A stretch of DNA of 7,964 nucleotides from JBKJTP01 sp046590195 (GTDB lineage Bacteria > Bacteroidota > Ignavibacteria > Palsa-1295), in contig JBKJTP010000295.1 in the NCBI GenBank assembly GCA_046590195.1, positions 1 through 7,964 on the forward strand, in the 5' to 3' direction. The notes beneath the pieces are model-generated. The model searched no databases. It had not been told where the DNA came from and saw only the letters and a list, made by a program, of their open reading frames with translations. Shown here piece by piece: positions 1-5,552 of the stretch; the first letter of the stretch is position 1; every line of letters begins with the position of its first letter. The translations under genes were made by a program, and so were the position numbers.

Positions 1-295
1 CCGTATCGCATTCGATCGGCAACATTGGAATGATCGCCTGATTATTCTTCCCAAGCAACACCGTGATCTTCGCAGATGGATACTTTCTGCGAACGGCTAC
101 GAGCAACGGTGTCGTGATGATCGCATCACCAATGCGGTCCTGACGGAGAAAGAGTATCTTGGGATTTGAGGAAAGAGGGAGGGGAGCGGTTGAGCGCTGC
201 GCCGTGCGGTTGCCGCCAGCTATCTTGAGGCTAAGAAGGGTAAGCCTGCGAATCGCAAGTTCGAATATCTTTAGTATTCGTTTTACTCTCTTCAT
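1..295 (-). CDS. Glycosyltransferase family 9 (heptosyltransferase-like), N-terminal part
   Basis: The minus frame is open from an ATG at 293-295 to the window edge, giving 98 residues without a stop; the C-terminus lies outside. The domain begins around residue 46 with KILFLRQDRIGDAIITTPLL, followed by a K-Y-P-S-A-K-I-T-V-L strand. This is the typical first beta-alpha unit of family 9 glycosyltransferases (ADP-heptose:LPS heptosyltransferase type), with the conserved R-x-D-R-I-G-D at residues 51-57. Family members transfer a sugar from a nucleotide donor onto lipopolysaccharide or another surface glycan at the inner face of the cytoplasmic membrane. Residues 1-44 are basic and amphipathic (MKRVKRILKIFELAIRRL), perhaps a membrane-contacting helix, as I recall for other members. 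The ATG lies about 21 nt past the U-rich tail of the rpmB terminator and has no clear ribosome-binding site, so the start is uncertain. The family call is firm; the substrate cannot be told. Confidence 0.85.
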   Translation of the reverse strand, partial: MKRVKRILKIFELAIRRLTLLSLKIAGGNRTAQRSTAPLPLSSNPKILFLRQDRIGDAIITTPLLVAVRRKYPSAKITVLLGKNNQAIIPMLPIECDT

Positions 296-315
296 GGGGA
301 TTGAAGGGCTTAGAA

Positions 316-345
316 TGAGAAAAGGCCATCCTTGCAGGACGGCCT
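316..345 (-). terminator. Rho-independent terminator after rpmB
   Basis: Read on the minus strand, AGGCCGTCCT (345-336), a GCA loop, and AGGATGGCCT (332-323) form a 10-bp stem with one G-U pair, followed by TTTCTC. The plus-strand reading has no T-run after the hairpin, so it works in the minus direction. It lies 22 bases past the rpmB stop and closes the ribosomal cluster. Confidence 0.8.
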
Positions 346-367
346 CACTCAAATCCTTTGGGTTAGC

Positions 368-577
368 TTACTTCTTGAAAGCAGCGAAGCCCTTCTTGTC
401 CAACGTGCGGAAAGCGCGAGCTGTGGCCTTGATGGTCACAAACTTCTTTGTCGCCGGATCCCAGATACGCTTGGTCTGGAGATTCGGGAGGAAGCGGCGC
501 TTTGCGTGATTGACCGCGTGTGAAATGTGATTACCTGCAACTGGACCTACACCAGTAAGTTCGCAACGACGTGCCAT
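368..577 (-). CDS. rpmB: 50S ribosomal protein bL28
   Basis: This gene encodes 69 residues, within the usual bL28 size range (about 60-80). It is a structural component of the large ribosomal subunit. The sequence carries the family hallmarks in order: MARRCELTGVGPVAGNHISH at the N-terminus, then an AKRRFLPNLQTKRIW segment, then the A-R-A-F-R-T-L-D-K-K-G region near the C-terminus. Only one cysteine (residue 5) is present, so this is not the zinc-binding form with paired CxxC motifs. The ATG at 575-577 is preceded by AAGGAG with 8 nt spacing, a good Shine-Dalgarno sequence and the only well-placed one found among the genes here. The gene lies 30 nt downstream of rpsR and is followed by an intrinsic terminator, so it is the last gene of the cluster. 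bL28 more often sits beside rpmG, which is not in this window. Confidence 0.96.
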   Translation of the reverse strand: MARRCELTGVGPVAGNHISHAVNHAKRRFLPNLQTKRIWDPATKKFVTIKATARAFRTLDKKGFAAFKK

Positions 578-585
578 GATTTGTA

Positions 586-591
586 CTCCTT
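586..591 (-). promoter_or_regulatory. Shine-Dalgarno sequence of rpmB
   Basis: AAGGAG on the minus strand ends 8 nt before the rpmB ATG. It fixes the rpmB start and stands out because the other starts in the window lack a comparably placed motif. Confidence 0.75.
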
Positions 592-607
592 ATTCTTAAC
601 TGGTGAA

Positions 608-928
608 TTACTTCATACCTTCAGCAACGAACGGAAGGAGAGCGAGATGACGAGCGTGCTTCACAGCCTGCTCGAGCGAACGCTGTCCCTTTGCGCTAAC
701 ACCGGTGATACGGTTTGGAAGGATCTTACCGCGATCGTTGAGAAAGCGCTCGAGTACGCGGATATCGCGATAATCGACATACGTGATACCACGCAGCTTC
801 AATGGATCGACCTTCTTCTTCGCTGGGTCGCGACGGTTGTTACGCTGACCACCCATCTGACCTGGGCGAAGGCCCTGGCCACCCTGGCCTGGACGGCCAC
901 CCGATGTATTTGTACGCTGTTGTGCCAT
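608..928 (-). CDS. rpsR: 30S ribosomal protein bS18 with Gly/Gln-rich N-terminal extension
   Basis: This gene encodes 106 residues, against about 75-80 for typical bS18. The C-terminal core (about residues 40-106) matches the family: Y-V-D-Y-R-D-I at 50-56, then RGKILPNRITGVSAKGQR at 66-83, then A-V-K-H-A-R-H-L-A-L-L-P-F at 88-100. bS18 binds 16S rRNA in the small-subunit platform as a heterodimer with bS6. Residues 1-39 are a low-complexity G/Q/R/N-rich, basic tail, probably disordered. The ATG at 926-928 has no Shine-Dalgarno sequence; the matching region is taken up by a 16-bp palindrome. The gene sits 43 nt after the 67-residue gene and 30 nt before rpmB. The common partners rpsF, ssb and rplI are not adjacent here. 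A later start is possible in principle, but the tail contains no strong alternative. Confidence 0.96.
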   Translation of the reverse strand: MAQQRTNTSGGRPGQGGQGLRPGQMGGQRNNRRDPAKKKVDPLKLRGITYVDYRDIRVLERFLNDRGKILPNRITGVSAKGQRSLEQAVKHARHLALLPFVAEGMK

Positions 929-938
929 ATCAATTCGA

Positions 939-954
939 TGGATCGTACGATCCA
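939..954 (-). promoter_or_regulatory. 16-bp perfect palindrome in the rpsR leader
   Basis: TGGATCGTACGATCCA is its own reverse complement. In RNA it could fold into a 6-bp stem with a GUAC loop, 10 nt before the rpsR ATG, where a ribosome would dock. It could be a translational control hairpin or a protein-binding site; function is inferred only from position and symmetry. Confidence 0.4.
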
Positions 955-971
955 GATTTCAGTACTTTGAC

Positions 972-1175
972 TTAAATAATAACTGCTTCGCCGCCGCCCT
1001 CAGGCTCTGCGAGACGGGCAATGCGATCCTCAAAACGGTAGTTCTTACCGTTCTTAGCGATGCCGATGAAGCGGACAGGGGTAAGCTTTGCATTCTTGCC
1101 GAGAGAAGGCACGAACTCTACGCGCTCTGCCGACTGCTTCTTGACCTTGTCACCGAAGGTTTGCTGTTTTGCCAT
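972..1175 (-). CDS. Small basic protein of unknown function in a ribosomal-protein cluster
   Basis: This encodes 67 residues that I do not recognise as a named family. It begins MAKQQTFGDKVKKQ, a lysine-rich start typical of ribosomal proteins, followed by a predicted beta-rich middle (V-E-F-V-P, then P-V-R-F-I-G-I-A-K-N-G-K-N-Y-R-F-E-D-R-I-A) and an acidic, glycine-containing tail (residues 57-67). There are no cysteines, membrane segments or signal peptide. The middle has a faint resemblance to the DUF4295 small ribosome-associated protein that accompanies rpmB/rpmG in Bacteroidota, but I cannot confirm homology by eye. It is first in the cluster, with rpsR and rpmB following on the same strand. 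Two stop codons lie just upstream in frame, fixing the ATG at 1173-1175 as the earliest start. An AAGGAG lies 20 nt upstream, too far for normal spacing; the intervening leader is T/A-rich. Its context favours a ribosomal or translation-linked role, by inference. Confidence 0.75.
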   Translation of the reverse strand: MAKQQTFGDKVKKQSAERVEFVPSLGKNAKLTPVRFIGIAKNGKNYRFEDRIARLAEPEGGGEAVII

Positions 1176-1389
1176 GGTCTACTAAATAAAAAAGGCTCCT
1201 TCAGAATCCCCATTATTGCCGTTTCCAGCCAATCGGGGTCTCCCTAAGGAGTCGAACGCGCTTCAAACGCCTCTTGCATTACTCAAGTTCACACGAAACG
1301 ACCAAAAAATGGCCATTCCACGCGAAAAAGTGGAAGAGATGACAAGCCTCGCTTTGGTGTGTAAATTTGCAGAGATTCTAACTCTATCG
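1176..1389. other. Divergent intergenic region between the ribosomal cluster and the operon
   Basis: This 214-bp gap must hold the promoters of both the leftward ribosomal cluster and the rightward operon. I see no -35/-10 pair of good quality on either strand. A TAAATTTG at 1362-1369 fits the Bacteroidota -7 consensus TAnnTTTG and would give a very short leader for the rightward gene, but no TTG box lies at the expected distance upstream. The region also contains a TTCCAC...GTGGAA inverted repeat and an oligo-A run at 1188-1193. The plus frame happens to stay open back to an ATG at 1216, but that stretch does not resemble coding sequence of the downstream family. Confidence 0.5.
1316..1335. 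repeat. Inverted repeat, possible operator
   Basis: TTCCAC (1316-1321) and GTGGAA (1330-1335) are perfect reverse complements separated by an 8-nt A-rich spacer, located 55 bases before the SDR start in the divergent promoter region. The symmetry suits a dimeric regulator, but a 6-bp repeat can arise by chance. Confidence 0.3.
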
Positions 1390-2061
1390 ATGCCAGTACT
1401 ATTCCTCACAGGCGCTTCCGGCGCATTGGGCTCAGCGATCCGTCAGCTCTTCCTCGAGAAGGGATGGTTGGTAGCAGGATTCGATCACGCCGAAAGTAAG
1501 CATGAAGCATCTGGCTATCAAGGCTTCCTTATAAATGCGACCGACGAATGCTCAGTAATGACCGGCTTCGAGGCGGCAGCGATGGCCCTTGGGAAACCCG
1601 ATCTTGTTGTATCAACTGTTGGAGGCGTTAAGTCATGGAAGACGATCAGGGAGACCCCGATCGAAGATGCCCGCTTCCTTATTGAGCTGAATTACGTTAG
1701 TGCATTCCTGGCCATAAAGTGCGGGACGGAGTTGATGTCGGAGTCTGGCGGCGGGATTGTGCTGATCGGTGCCGATACGGCTCTGAGGCCAGGGCCGAAG
1801 AAGGGGGCTTATTCGGCTTCCAAGGCTGCAGTCATTCATCTGACGCAGGTCGCGGCTGAGGAAGGCAAGGAAATAGGTGTGTCCGTCAATTGCATTGTGC
1901 CTCACACAATACACACGAAGGACAATGAGGCCTGGGGGAAGCCCGAAGATTTTGAGAAATGGACTGACCCATTGGCCATTGCCGAGATGTGCCTGTTTCT
2001 CGGCAGTAGTGCTGGAAGACAGGTGAATGGGGCGATTCTTAGGATGCCAAACAAGATGTAA
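1390..2061 (+). CDS. Short-chain dehydrogenase/reductase (SDR) family protein
   Basis: This encodes 223 residues with a Rossmann fold. The N-terminal NAD(P)-binding motif TGASGALG follows directly after MPVLFL, which is why the ATG at 1390 is preferred over the open frame reaching back to 1216. An S-T-V-G-G-V stretch stands where classical SDRs have NNAG, followed by the helix alpha-5 asparagine in ELNYVSAF. The active-site YSASK is intact (Y141, K145). The catalytic serine, expected 13 residues before the tyrosine, is alanine (A128) in L-I-G-A-D-T-A-L. Dihydropteridine reductase-like SDRs also lack this serine, and the C-terminal C-I-V-P-H-T-I-H-T-K-D-N followed by a W-T-D-P segment resembles SDRs with a P-x-x-I-x-T-x-x-N motif. 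The substrate is unknown. It is the first gene of the rightward operon, 13 nt before the next gene, with no Shine-Dalgarno sequence. Confidence 0.88.
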   Translation: MPVLFLTGASGALGSAIRQLFLEKGWLVAGFDHAESKHEASGYQGFLINATDECSVMTGFEAAAMALGKPDLVVSTVGGVKSWKTIRETPIEDARFLIELNYVSAFLAIKCGTELMSESGGGIVLIGADTALRPGPKKGAYSASKAAVIHLTQVAAEEGKEIGVSVNCIVPHTIHTKDNEAWGKPEDFEKWTDPLAIAEMCLFLGSSAGRQVNGAILRMPNKM

Positions 2062-2074
2062 GTTATTGAAATAT

Positions 2075-2530
2075 ATGAGCTTAAAGGACAAGATTACAGA
2101 AGACATGAAGGCCGCGATGAAGTCCGGCGACAAAATCCGGCTGGAGACCGTACGATCAGTCAGAGCCCTAATTCTCGAGTTTGAGAAGAGCGGCACCGAC
2201 AAAATCATGTCACCCGACGATGAGATGAAGATGCTGATCACGGCAGCGAAGAAGCGTCGGGAGGCGATGGATATTTACACACAAAACAATCGTCCCGAAT
2301 TGGCGGAGAAGGAAGCCGCTGAATTGGCCATCCTGCAGGAGTATCTGCCGAAGCAGCTCTCGCGCGAGGAGATCGAGTCCAGAGTGGCTGCAGTAATTAC
2401 CGAGGTTGGCGCTGCTGGACCGCAGGATACGAACAAGGTCATCCCCTTATTAATGAAGGAGCTGAAGGGCAAAGCTGATGGCAAGCTGATCCAGGAGATC
2501 GTTAAGGAGCATCTCGGGAACCTCAGCTAA
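2075..2530 (+). CDS. GatB/YqeY domain-containing protein
   Basis: This encodes 151 residues, the normal full length of stand-alone YqeY proteins (about 147-150). It is mostly helical and matches the family along its length: D-M-K-A-A-M-K-S-G-D-K-x-R-L-E-T-V-R near the N-terminus, A-A-K-K-R-R-E-A-M-D-I-Y in the middle, E-Y-L-P-K-Q-L-S after that, and a C-terminal G-K-A-D-G-K-L-I-Q-E-I-V segment. The fold resembles the tail domain of GatB, the tRNA-dependent amidotransferase subunit that contacts tRNA, but this protein lacks the catalytic part and its own function is not established. Annotation as an amidotransferase would be wrong. The start chosen is the ATG at 2075 (MSLKDKITEDM), preceded by A/T-rich sequence without a Shine-Dalgarno sequence; the frame is open further upstream but overlaps the SDR gene. 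Its stop overlaps the next start (TAATG), implying translational coupling. Confidence 0.93.
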   Translation: MSLKDKITEDMKAAMKSGDKIRLETVRSVRALILEFEKSGTDKIMSPDDEMKMLITAAKKRREAMDIYTQNNRPELAEKEAAELAILQEYLPKQLSREEIESRVAAVITEVGAAGPQDTNKVIPLLMKELKGKADGKLIQEIVKEHLGNLS

Positions 2531-3006
2531 TGGCACTTGACATCATTATCGGGATTCTCCTGCTTTTCGCGGTCTTTCGAGGCTGGGGTAAAGGGCTGGT
2601 CTCGGTCATTCTTTCGATCGTCTTTCTTGTGTTGGCGATGTTCGGCGCTGGGATGCTTGGTGGATGGGTGGGTGAGGCTCTCAAGATCGACCCTGCTTAT
2701 CTAAGTCGTATCGTTGGCTTCATGATAGCCTTTGTAGTCCTTTACTTTCTTGGCCGAGTCATACGCGATAAGATCAAGCCGAAGACAGGAATCATCGGTG
2801 GGATCGACAAACTTGCCGGTGCCACTTTAGGACTCGTACGGGGACTTCTTGTGTTAAGCATCGCACTCGTATTTTTTCGAGTCATCCATCTCCCACCTGA
2901 GAGCATGCGGACGTCCTCGCGCCTATATCCGCATGTTGTGAGCATCGCACCCTCACTGGTCAAATTACTGAGGCCGATCACCTCCTCCGATAGATTAGAA
3001 GTTTAA
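2530..3006 (+). CDS. CvpA family membrane protein
   Basis: This encodes 158 residues with four hydrophobic segments, at about 3-20, 22-46, 58-77 and 95-117, and a short polar C-terminal tail. The layout and the sequence match CvpA (colicin V production) family proteins: an N-terminal L-D-I-I-I-G-I-L-L-L with F-R-G-W-x-K-G-L, and a later G-G-I-D-K-L-A-G-A-T-L-G-L-V-R-G loop before the last membrane segment. Family members are inner-membrane proteins linked to colicin V export in E. coli and to envelope stress, but their molecular activity is unclear. The ATG at 2530 overlaps the preceding stop by one base, and mutS2 begins 2 nt after its own stop. A cvpA-mutS2 pairing is also known from Bacillus-type genomes, so the neighbourhood is conserved rather than accidental. 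Confidence 0.88.
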   Translation: MALDIIIGILLLFAVFRGWGKGLVSVILSIVFLVLAMFGAGMLGGWVGEALKIDPAYLSRIVGFMIAFVVLYFLGRVIRDKIKPKTGIIGGIDKLAGATLGLVRGLLVLSIALVFFRVIHLPPESMRTSSRLYPHVVSIAPSLVKLLRPITSSDRLEV

Positions 3007-3008
3007 CG

Positions 3009-5549
3009 TTGGTCCGCACAAAAGAACACTCTGAACCGCGCTCCGCGCAACACTTAGACGATGAGCATGACGAAAGTCTAAGTATCCTTGCGCAACTCTG
3101 CCGAGAGTTTGTGCATAGCTTGCCGCACAGTTTTTTCGGCGCTGCACAAGAGCTCGATTACGATAAGGTCTTTGAAGCGCATGCGAGGCTTGCGCCATCG
3201 CTCCTCGGCAAACGTGCGCTGGTCAAAGAGCTTCAACCCAAGACCGATGTCCTGCTGATCGATAACTCGCTCAAGGAGATCCAGGAGCTGCGCGTGTTCA
3301 TCGCCGCGGGCGAAGCGCCAGGCTTCGATGGGCTTGATGACATCGCGTCGATCGTCCGCAAGACCGAGATCGCTGGCAGCACTATCTATGCTGATGAAGG
3401 CGCTCGCATTCTGCGTGTGCTCAAGGGCATGCGGATGCTTCGTGAGTTCTTCTCACGACGCGCGAAAGATGCACCGTTGCTCTGGAAGACTGCCGTGCAG
3501 CTACTCGATGATCGCTTGCTCGAGATGCACTTCTCTTCGGTCTTTGATGAGCAAGGCAATATCAAGGACACCGCAAGCACCGAGCTTCGCAAGATCCGTC
3601 AGGACATCATCGAGACAGCAGAGCGCTTGCGTTCGCGCCTCAACTCGATCTTAAAAAAACTTACTGAAGATGATCTTGTCCAAGAAGATCTCATAACTCA
3701 GCGTGATGGACGCTACGTAGTGCCGATCAAGGCTGAATCAAAACGCAAGGTACCAGGGCTGATCCATTCGGTCTCGCAGACGGGTCACACAGTCTTTATC
3801 GAGCCAACTGAGACGCTTGATCTCAACAACGATCTTCGCTCGCTTGAATTTGCTGAAGTGCGAGAGGTTGAGCGTATCCTTCGTGGACTCGCAGATCAAT
3901 TGCGTCAGTCTGTCCCGCAGTTGCTTTCAGCATTGAAGGCTGCAGCGCATCTCGAAGCTGTGTACGCGAAGGCGCGATATGCTGATCAGTATCAGACGAA
4001 TCCCGCTGTTGTGCATCAACAGGTGAAGGGACGTCCGCGCAAGATCGTATTAAAGCAAGCACGGCATCCGTTGCTGATCCAGAAGATCGGTCGAGAGAAA
4101 ACGATACCTGCGAACATCGAGCTCGACGAGGATCGCCGCACCCTAGTACTCACAGGTCCGAATGCCGGTGGTAAGACTGTGCTACTTAAGACCACCGGTC
4201 TCATAGTGATGATGGCGCAAGCTGGCCTGCCTGTAACGGCCGACCCGGATGCGCAGATCCCGCTGATGGATGGAGTTTACGTCGAGATCGGCGATATGCA
4301 ATCGCTTGCTGATGATCTCAGTACGTTCAGCTCTCACATCACCACTCTTGCCGACATCCTGTCGCACACAACTCGTGAGAGCTTGCTGTTACTAGATGAG
4401 ATCGGTGGGGGCACTGCACCTGAAGAGGGTGGTTCACTTGCAGAATCGATCCTCGAATCCCTCACTCGTATCGGTGCATTTACGATGGCAACGACGCACT
4501 ATGGCAGACTCGCAGCATTCGCTGAAGCCGTGCCAGGCGCAGTGAACGGATCGATGGAGTTCAGTCGTGAGACTCTGACGCCGACATTTCGTTTCAGACT
4601 TGGCGTACCGGGTAGCTCGCACGCATTTGATATAGCAGAGCGCTACGGCCTCTCAAAGAAGATTGTGCAGCGTGCGAATGAGTTACGTGGGGGAGACTCA
4701 GACAGACTCGATGAACTCGTAAAGTCGCTGGAAGACTTGCAGCGCGAAGCGCGCGAACGCAAGGAGGAAGCCGAGCGTGAACTTGGAAAGGCCCGTATTG
4801 CTCGCGTAGATTTCGAACGCAGACGCGACGAAGTCGAAGATATTCGCCGCACCGCGAAAGCTAAAGCTACGCAGGAAGCAGACGAGCTTCTTTCGAGAGC
4901 TAATTCCTTTATTGAGACTGCAGTCCGCGAAGCGCGTGAACTTGCAAAGACTTCCGATGCCACAAAGCGCGACGAGGAATTGAAGGCGCTGCGCCGCGAT
5001 CAGGACACGCGCAAGAAAGAGCTGCAGCTGGCTGTCGAAAAGACGAAGGAAAGTCTGAAGACCAAACCTGCTGTAACCAATGGCGACGCAAAGCTTGAGG
5101 TTGGTTCGAAAGTGAAACTGAAAGATAATCCTGGGCAGACAGGAGAGGTCCTTTCGATCAAGGGCAAAGATATCGAAGTCGCATTCGGTACGATGCGTAT
5201 GCGCTTGACGGAAAGCAAGCTTGATGTGATCAGCGGTGCAGAAGCCCGCACGACGAACCGTACTCAGAAGGAAGTGTCCTCGACTGTCAAGTATCTCACA
5301 GAGTTTCAGGAGACACGTCTTGACGTACGCGGACAATACGGCGATGAAGCGATCATGCTGATCGAGAAGTTCATGGCTGATGCTTCCGCGCGCGGACTTG
5401 AACGCGTTGAGATCATTCATGGAATTGGTACTGGGGCCTTGGGTCGCAGAGTGAGCACACATCTCAAGGGGCATCATCTTGTGCAGTCATTCAGATATGG
5501 CGAGCCGCAAGAAGGTGGTTCGGGTGTCACGATCATTGAGTTCAAATAG
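3009..5549 (+). CDS. mutS2: MutS2 ATPase/endonuclease family protein
   Basis: This encodes 846 residues if translation starts at the TTG at 3009, somewhat longer than usual (about 780-800). The family core begins near residue 49 (E-L-D-Y-D-K-V-F). Order of parts: core and lever regions (to about 370); ABC-type ATPase with Walker A GPNAGGKT at 383-390, the D-L-S-T-F-S-S-H signature, Walker B LLLLDE ending at 464 and the TTHY switch; a charged coiled coil at about 566-690; a KOW-like beta segment at about 695-740; and a C-terminal Smr nuclease domain with LDVRG at 771-775 and HGIGTGAL at 804-811. MutS2 lacks the mismatch-recognition domain of MutS. It has been linked to suppression of recombination and, in Bacillus, to rescue of collided ribosomes. 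The usual GTDP after Walker B reads GTAP (468-471). The start is uncertain: TTG 3009, GTG 3111 or TTG 3120 are all possible, and none has a good ribosome-binding site. Confidence 0.95.
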   Translation: MVRTKEHSEPRSAQHLDDEHDESLSILAQLCREFVHSLPHSFFGAAQELDYDKVFEAHARLAPSLLGKRALVKELQPKTDVLLIDNSLKEIQELRVFIAAGEAPGFDGLDDIASIVRKTEIAGSTIYADEGARILRVLKGMRMLREFFSRRAKDAPLLWKTAVQLLDDRLLEMHFSSVFDEQGNIKDTASTELRKIRQDIIETAERLRSRLNSILKKLTEDDLVQEDLITQRDGRYVVPIKAESKRKVPGLIHSVSQTGHTVFIEPTETLDLNNDLRSLEFAEVREVERILRGLADQLRQSVPQLLSALKAAAHLEAVYAKARYADQYQTNPAVVHQQVKGRPRKIVLKQARHPLLIQKIGREKTIPANIELDEDRRTLVLTGPNAGGKTVLLKTTGLIVMMAQAGLPVTADPDAQIPLMDGVYVEIGDMQSLADDLSTFSSHITTLADILSHTTRESLLLLDEIGGGTAPEEGGSLAESILESLTRIGAFTMATTHYGRLAAFAEAVPGAVNGSMEFSRETLTPTFRFRLGVPGSSHAFDIAERYGLSKKIVQRANELRGGDSDRLDELVKSLEDLQREARERKEEAERELGKARIARVDFERRRDEVEDIRRTAKAKATQEADELLSRANSFIETAVREARELAKTSDATKRDEELKALRRDQDTRKKELQLAVEKTKESLKTKPAVTNGDAKLEVGSKVKLKDNPGQTGEVLSIKGKDIEVAFGTMRMRLTESKLDVISGAEARTTNRTQKEVSSTVKYLTEFQETRLDVRGQYGDEAIMLIEKFMADASARGLERVEIIHGIGTGALGRRVSTHLKGHHLVQSFRYGEPQEGGSGVTIIEFK

Positions 5550-5552
5550 CAG

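Noticed and set aside
159..509. Plus-strand open frame over the left end
   Set aside because: It overlaps the glycosyltransferase start, the terminator and rpmB, all better supported on the minus strand.
527..970. Long plus-strand open frame opposite rpsR
   Set aside because: It is the antisense shadow of rpsR and its flanks; its translation has no recognisable domain, while the minus strand encodes clear bS18.
1236..1300. tRNA-like T-loop (GTTCGAC) on the minus strand in the divergent intergenic region
   Set aside because: The flanking 5-base stems (GCGCG and CCTTA) do not pair, and no matching acceptor, D or anticodon arms could be formed.
1353..1369. Bacteroidota-type promoter (TAAATTTG as -7 box, TTTG as -33 box)
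   Set aside because: The -7 match is perfect, but the nearest TTTG is only 5 bases away instead of about 20, and no TTG lies at the correct spacing.
1216..1389. Upstream extension of the SDR gene to an ATG at 1216
   Set aside because: The extra 58 residues are unlike any SDR N-terminus, while the Rossmann motif starts normally just after the ATG at 1390. The open frame is probably chance.
4698..5477. Minus-strand open frame of 259 residues inside mutS2
   Set aside because: The plus strand encodes the MutS2 coiled coil, KOW and Smr parts with intact motifs; the antisense product has no recognisable family features.
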